This document shows, piece after piece, positions 59,919-64,000 of a stretch of 64,000 bases of DNA (within the stretch, counting starts at the first letter, position 1; every line of letters begins with the position of its first letter). The notes beneath the pieces are model-generated. The model made no database searches. It worked only from the letters and a program-made list of their open reading frames with translations, and was not told the origin of the DNA. The stretch lies in contig CAWETE010000004.1 in the NCBI GenBank assembly GCA_963811895.1, positions 434,001-498,000 on the forward strand. The letters run 5' to 3'. The translations under genes and the position numbers were made by a program. The stretch is from DASSUW01 sp963811895. Its GTDB lineage: Bacteria > Actinomycetota > Thermoleophilia > Solirubrobacterales > Solirubrobacteraceae.

Positions 59919-60669
59919 GTGACGACCAGCTCCGCCGAAGACTGGGACACCGTCTTCAACGAGTTCTACCTGCGTGCGTATGCGACCGACGAGCGCGACG
60001 AGCAGGCGGAGGGGCAGGCGCTGTCGGCCGCGCGCCTGTCCGGCTGCCCCGAGGGGGGCGACCTGCTCGACGTGCCGTGCGGTTTCGGCCGCCACTCGCT
60101 GCCGCTCGGCCGGGCCGGCTACCGCGTCACCGGCGTCGACCGCTCGCAGGTGCTGCTCGACGAGGCGGCGCGGCGGGCCGCCGGCGAGCGCGGGCCGCGG
60201 CTCGTGCGCGCCGACTACCGCGACCTGCCGCTGCCCGACGCGAGCGTTCGACGCCGCGCTCAACCTCTTCACCTCGCTCGGCTACCTCGGCGACGAGGAG
60301 GACACGCGGGTGCTGGCCGAGATCCGCCGCGTGCTGCGCCCGGAGGGCCGGATGGTGATCGAGACCATGCACCGCGACTGGCTGGTCCGCCACTTCCAGG
60401 AGAACCGCTGGATGCGCGTGGGCGAGGGCAGGCTGATGCTCGAGCAGGTGTCGTTCGACCCCGCCTCCGGCGTCGCGCAGACGACGCAGACGCTGGTCGA
60501 TCCCGGCGGCGAGCGCGAGTCGCGCACCTGGTCGCTGCGGGTCTACTCGGCGACCGAGCTGGTGGCGATGGTGAGCCGGGCCGGCTTCGCGAGCGCCCGC
60601 TGTCACGGCGATCTCGAAGGCGGCCCGTTCACCACCGACACCCGGCTCGTGATCATCGCGAGCGCCTAG
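59919..60669 (+). CDS. SAM-dependent methyltransferase, with frameshift
   Basis: GTG 59919 opens a class I methyltransferase with the SAM loop LLDVPCGFGRHSLPLGRAGY and VTGVDRSQVLLDEA. At 60246 a surplus G breaks the frame. The next frame continues SFDAALNLFTSLGYLGDEED, with RRVLRPEGRMVIETMHRDW, to 60669, about 250 residues. The overall layout resembles small-molecule or phospholipid methyltransferases. The substrate is unknown. The stop shares CTAG with rsgA. Confidence 0.88.
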
Positions 60670-61553
60670 CGGCGCCCCTCCCTTCGCTCGCGGTCGCGCT
60701 TGCGGGCCCGCATGTCGCGGTAGATGCCGCGGTGGAACTCGCGCGAGCGCTCGCGGCGCTGGCGCTTGAGCTGCTCCTTGTCGAGCAGCGGCACCTCCTC
60801 GTCGGCGTCCTCGAGCGGCGCCACGAGCCGCAGCCCGGGCGTGTCGATCAGCAGCGCGCCGCCGGGCAGCGGCACCAGCTCGCGCCGCACCGTGGTGTGG
60901 CGGCCGCGGTCGTCGCCCTCGCGGATCGGCCGCGTCGGCTGGCGCTCCTCGCCGAGCAGCGCGTTGAGCAGCGTCGACTTGCCGACGCCCGAGGTGCCGA
61001 GCATCACCGCCGTGCGGCGCGGCTCGAGCAGCGCCCGCAGCTCCGCCAACCCGGTGCCGTCGACGGCGCTGACCGGCAGCACGGGCGTGCCGTCGAGCCC
61101 CGCCGCGACCTCCTCGGCGACAGTGCCCGGATCGTCGGCGAGGTCGGCCTTGGTGAGCAGCACGAGCGACTCCACCTCGCCGCGCGCCGTGATGGCCAGG
61201 AAGCGCGCCAGGCGGCGCGGGTTGAGGTCGCGGTTCGGCGAGGTGGCGAGCAGCGCGAGGTCGACGTTGGCGGCCAGCACCTCGGGCCGGCCGCCGTCGC
61301 CGCGCCGCGCGATCACGCCGCGCCGGGGCAGCACGGCCCGCACGGGGCCGTCGGGCAGCGCGCCGACGAAGTCGCCGGTCTGCGGCATGGTCCTCAGCCG
61401 CCCGGCGAGCGGGGCGCGCCACGACCGGTCGCCGGCGTCCACCACGACGCTGCCGCGGTCGACGGCCAGGACCCTGGCGGGGACGAGGTCGTCCGGGATC
61501 TGGTCGTGCAGCTCCGCGCGCCAGCCGAGGCGCGCGAGGGGATGTTCGAACAA
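60666..61553 (-). CDS. rsgA: Ribosome small-subunit GTPase A, lacking zinc domain
   Basis: This 295-residue protein has an OB-fold N-terminus and a circularly permuted GTPase with G4 LLTKADL, G5 PVSAVDG, G1 GTSGVGKSTLL and G3 LIDTPGLR. RsgA matures the 30S subunit. After G3 the protein passes directly into a basic helical tail (KEQLKRQRRERSREFHRG...). The usual C-x-x-x-x-C zinc segment is absent. TTG start after GGAG. Either a divergent subgroup or an internal loss. Confidence 0.88.
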   Translation of the reverse strand: MFEHPLARLGWRAELHDQIPDDLVPARVLAVDRGSVVVDAGDRSWRAPLAGRLRTMPQTGDFVGALPDGPVRAVLPRRGVIARRGDGGRPEVLAANVDLALLATSPNRDLNPRRLARFLAITARGEVESLVLLTKADLADDPGTVAEEVAAGLDGTPVLPVSAVDGTGLAELRALLEPRRTAVMLGTSGVGKSTLLNALLGEERQPTRPIREGDDRGRHTTVRRELVPLPGGALLIDTPGLRLVAPLEDADEEVPLLDKEQLKRQRRERSREFHRGIYRDMRARKRDRERREGRR

Positions 61554-61590
61554 CGTAGGGCTCCTTCAGAGAATCAACGGGACGCGGGAA

Positions 61591-61659
61591 GGGCCAGGGC
61601 CGCCTTTGCGGCCGAGGCCCGACTCAGCGGGCGTCCAGATGAAGGAGCGTGTTGCGCAC
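61591..61659 (-). other. Possible leader peptide and hairpin before rsgA
   Basis: On the minus strand GTG 61659 opens an 11-residue frame (MRNTLLHLDAR) ending at 61624. It is followed at once by a GC-rich hairpin (GGGCCTCGGCCGC ... GCGGCCCTGGCCC, 61620-61591), then rsgA. The layout resembles a leader-peptide attenuator. The peptide has no run of one amino acid, so a sensed signal is not evident. The 61554-61680 gap holds nothing else. Confidence 0.3.
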
Positions 61660-61680
61660 GAGAGGAACCGTACCGGCACG

Positions 61681-62823
61681 TCACGCAGGGCGTGGTACGG
61701 CTGCCCCCCGAACCGCCAGCACCGTGCAGGCGGCCAGCAGCGCGAAGCCCGCGCACGCGCCCCAGGCGAGCGCGAAGCGCTCCTGCTCGGCCAGCACGCC
61801 GACCAGCAACGGCCCGGCGATAGCGCCGCTGAACAGGCCGGCCATCAGCACCCCGACCGCCCACGCCGGCGCGCCCGGGCTCCGCTGCACGACGGCCAGC
61901 GTGAGCCCGCCCGGCCACGCCCAGCCGAAGCTCCCGGCCAGCAGGGCGGCGACCACGATCAGCGCCGGCTCGGGTGCCATCAGCAGCAGGTAGCCGGCGA
62001 TGCTGACCGCCAGCATGGCCGCCACCGGTCGCAGCGGCTCCTGGCCGCGGCGGTCGGCGAAGACGCCGACCCCGATGCGGCTGATCGTGGCGGCCAGGCT
62101 CACGGCGCCGAGCAGCAGGCCCGCAGCGGCGTGGCTCATGCCGCTCTCGACCGCGTAGAGGACCAGGAACGACACGAAGCCCACGCCCGCGGCGCTCGCC
62201 AGCGCGGCGGCCACGGCCAGCGCGTGCACCGCGGTCAGCCCGCGCGGGGAGACCTGCCGCGGCGCTACGCGGCCTTCGGCCGGCGGCGCCAGCGCCGCGG
62301 CCGCCAGGGCGAGCCCGGCCACGAGCACGAACGCCCAGCGCCAGCCGAACGGGATCGCCACGACGGGGAGGGCCAGCCCGGCGAGCAGCGCCCCGAGCGA
62401 GGCGCCCGAGTTCTGGGCGCCGAACGCCAGCCCGTGCCGGTGCACCGCGACCTCGCGCTTGAGCAGGGCGCTCACCGACGGACCGCCGAGCGCGTTGGCC
62501 AGTCCGCCGATCAGCAGCAGCGCGGTCAGGCTCACCGCCGACTGCGCGAACGCGGCGATGGCCAGGCAGGAGACCGCGGTCGCCGTCGCCGCCAGCCGCA
62601 TCCCGCGCGCCGGCCCGATCCGCTCGACCAGCCGCCCCGCCGGCGTCGAGCACAGCGCGCACATCACGTGGAAGATCGCGATCGCCACGCCCAGCCCCGA
62701 GTTGCCGAACGCGAAGTCGTCCGGGATCCGCGACGCCAGGCTGGCGGTCAGGAAGGCCGGCAGGACGCCGGTGATCATCAGCCCGACGCCGGCGAGCAGA
62801 GCCCGCCAGGCGGTGAAGCTCAT
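61681..62823 (-). CDS. MFS transporter
   Basis: This 380-residue protein has about 12 membrane helices. The family motif between helices 2 and 3 is visible as STPAGRLVERIGPARG, and RIGVGVFADRRGQEPLRP matches its second-half repeat. The general shape is that of CynX/NimT or sugar-efflux permeases. ATG overlaps the DAHP-synthase stop (ATGA), so it is made with an aromatic-pathway enzyme and could export a chorismate-derived product (inference). Confidence 0.9.
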   Translation of the reverse strand: MSFTAWRALLAGVGLMITGVLPAFLTASLASRIPDDFAFGNSGLGVAIAIFHVMCALCSTPAGRLVERIGPARGMRLAATATAVSCLAIAAFAQSAVSLTALLLIGGLANALGGPSVSALLKREVAVHRHGLAFGAQNSGASLGALLAGLALPVVAIPFGWRWAFVLVAGLALAAAALAPPAEGRVAPRQVSPRGLTAVHALAVAAALASAAGVGFVSFLVLYAVESGMSHAAAGLLLGAVSLAATISRIGVGVFADRRGQEPLRPVAAMLAVSIAGYLLLMAPEPALIVVAALLAGSFGWAWPGGLTLAVVQRSPGAPAWAVGVLMAGLFSGAIAGPLLVGVLAEQERFALAWGACAGFALLAACTVLAVRGAAVPRPA

Positions 62824-63572
62824 GCGGCAGCGAGCTGGAGCGGCCGCATGACGCCGGCCAGCGACCACACGTCGTCCGCGTAACCGGCGAACTCGGCCGT
62901 CGTCAAAGCCTGCGGGCCGTCGCAGAGCGCGACCTCGGGCTCGGGGTGGACCTCGACGATCAGGCCGTCGGCGCCGGCCGCGACGGCGGCGAGGCTGAGC
63001 GGCCGCACCAGCTCGCGCCGGCCGGCCGCGTGGCTGGGGTCGACGATCACCGGCAGGTCGGTGCGCTCCTTGAGCACCGGCACGGCGGACAGGTCGAGCG
63101 TGAAGCGGGTGGCGGGCTCGAACGTGCGGATGCCGCGCTCGCACAGCGTGACCGCCTGATTGCCCTCGGCGAGGACGTACTCGGCGGCGTGCAGCAGCTC
63201 GTCGATCGTGGCCGCCGGGCCGCGCTTGATCAGCACGGGCCGCCCGGAGCGGCCGATCTCGGTCAGCAGCGCCGCGTTCTGCATGTTGCGCGCGCCGACC
63301 TGGACCACGTCGGCCACCTCCAGCACGGCGTCGAGCTCGCGCACGTCGGTGAGCTCGGTCACCACCGGCAGCCCGGTCTCGGCCCGCGCCTCGGCCAGGA
63401 TGGCCAGCGCGGCGCGGCCGAGGCCCTGGAAGGTGTGCGGGCTGGTGCGCGGCTTGAACGCGCCGCCGCGCAGCATGGTCGCGCCGCCGGCGGCGACGCA
63501 GCGCGCCGTGGTCAGCGTCTGCTCGCGCGACTCGACGGTGCACGGGCCGGCGATGAGCGTGAAGCCGGTCAT
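62820..63572 (-). CDS. aroF: DAHP synthase, type I beta (KDO8P-synthase-like)
   Basis: This 250-residue enzyme reads AGPCTVESREQTL, RGGAFKPRTSPHTFQG, QVGARNMQN, VLIKRGPAATIDE and VIVDPSHAAGRR, all signatures of the short DAHP synthases. It joins PEP and erythrose 4-phosphate in the first step of the shikimate pathway. It lacks the N-terminal ferredoxin-like or C-terminal chorismate-mutase domain used for feedback, so it may be unregulated. It overlaps both the chorismate-lyase-like and MFS genes. Confidence 0.94.
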   Translation of the reverse strand: MTGFTLIAGPCTVESREQTLTTARCVAAGGATMLRGGAFKPRTSPHTFQGLGRAALAILAEARAETGLPVVTELTDVRELDAVLEVADVVQVGARNMQNAALLTEIGRSGRPVLIKRGPAATIDELLHAAEYVLAEGNQAVTLCERGIRTFEPATRFTLDLSAVPVLKERTDLPVIVDPSHAAGRRELVRPLSLAAVAAGADGLIVEVHPEPEVALCDGPQALTTAEFAGYADDVWSLAGVMRPLQLAAA

Positions 63573-64000
63573 GAGCCGAGCGGGTCGAAGATGGACTCCG
63601 GGATGCGCTCGGTCACGACCGCGAGCGGGCGCGAGGCGCTGAGGATCCGGTACGTGCGCGCGTGGACGAGCTCGTCGTCGTCGAGCTCGAGGTCGAGCTG
63701 GTCGGCCGCGGTCGCCTCGCCGGAGGAGCGGGCGAGCATCTGGCGGCGGGTGTCGAAGCGGCGCAGCACGTGGCCGATCGGCTCGTCGCCGGCCAGCAGG
63801 GCTTCGCGGGCGCGGCCGTCGAGGCGGTCGAGCGCCAGCACCGAGCTGGCGCGCAGCACGGGGCGGTCGTCGATGCGGAGCACGACCTGGCGCCACAGCA
63901 CCGGCCGGTGGGGCGCGAGCTCGAGCTCGAGCGGGGTCGGCAGGCGGTCGTCGACCTCGTTGGCGATCGTCTCGACGACCACCGGCGCGCCGAAGCACGC
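63569..64000 (-). CDS. Chorismate pyruvate-lyase-like protein (5' end outside window)
   Basis: 144 codons are visible, open to the right edge. Segments LRASSVLALDRL, GDEPIGHVLRRF, ARTYRILSASRPLAVVTERI and ESIF closely follow the Rv2949c/DUF98 chorismate lyase family, which makes 4-hydroxybenzoate and pyruvate from chorismate. The stop overlaps the DAHP-synthase ATG. With DAHP synthase and an MFS transporter it suggests a dedicated route to a 4-hydroxybenzoate product. Confidence 0.82.
   Translation of the reverse strand, partial: ACFGAPVVVETIANEVDDRLPTPLELELAPHRPVLWRQVVLRIDDRPVLRASSVLALDRLDGRAREALLAGDEPIGHVLRRFDTRRQMLARSSGEATAADQLDLELDDDELVHARTYRILSASRPLAVVTERIPESIFDPLGS

Overview
This window is densely coded, very high-GC DNA. 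C or G dominates third codon positions, GTG and TTG starts are common, and most neighbouring genes overlap by 4 bp. The gene set includes several SigB/F-type sigma factors with partner-switching regulators, Ku/LigD, PspA with PspAA/PspAB, a MarP-like protease, CWB2-like and NlpC/P60 wall proteins and c-di-AMP riboswitches. This points to an actinobacterium, most likely of the Thermoleophilia/Solirubrobacterales type; the lineage is inferred from gene content only. I saw no rRNA, tRNA, insertion sequence or CRISPR array. No stretch without a gene is longer than about 300 bp.

Layout. 0-9 kb: a truncated cupredoxin-ThuA protein, Ku, an MTQ2-like methyltransferase, a GCS2 ligase, a haem-oxygenase-like diiron enzyme, an amino-acid ABC transporter, a CDGSH protein, an aldo/keto reductase and LigD. 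9-27.5 kb: a general-stress block with three STAS proteins, two RsbW-like kinases plus a degenerate one, a GAF-PAS-GAF-PP2C phosphatase, two SigB/F-type sigma factors, a SigA-like sigma factor, a Crp-like regulator, an ANTAR regulator, and output-type genes (CsbD, BON, ferritin-like, PfpI, SRPBCC). Several of these start downstream of a shared motif GTTNNC-N13/14-GGGTAN, which resembles SigB/SigF promoters. 27.5-36.5 kb: a histidine kinase/response regulator pair and an AddAB-type helicase-nuclease pair with a candidate LexA box. 36.5-45.4 kb: topoisomerase III, MarP-like protease, a penicillin-binding protein, FHA, an orphan ParA and an L,D-transpeptidase. 45.6-51.8 kb: a leftward run M23-lgt-lysA-hom-thrC-thrB behind a c-di-AMP riboswitch. 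52-57 kb: HtpX-PspAB and PspA-PspAA, plus an NlpC/P60 gene behind a second c-di-AMP riboswitch. 57-64 kb: a CWB2-like lipoprotein, hemerythrin/cupin genes, RsgA, and a chorismate lyase-DAHP synthase-MFS operon cut by the right edge.

Three non-coding patterns stand out. First, three long imperfect palindromes of one family (29777-29942, 45437-45584, 54203-54326) each sit between two convergent genes and show paired base changes in their stems. Second, there are twin c-di-AMP riboswitches. Third, the SigB/F-like promoter set clusters around the sigma and anti-sigma genes. Seven genes are interrupted by apparent frameshifts or a small internal deletion (ligD, the PP2C phosphatase, csbD, thrC, pspA, a phosphoesterase and a methyltransferase). 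Because essential genes are among them, uncorrected indel errors in the assembly are the likeliest cause.
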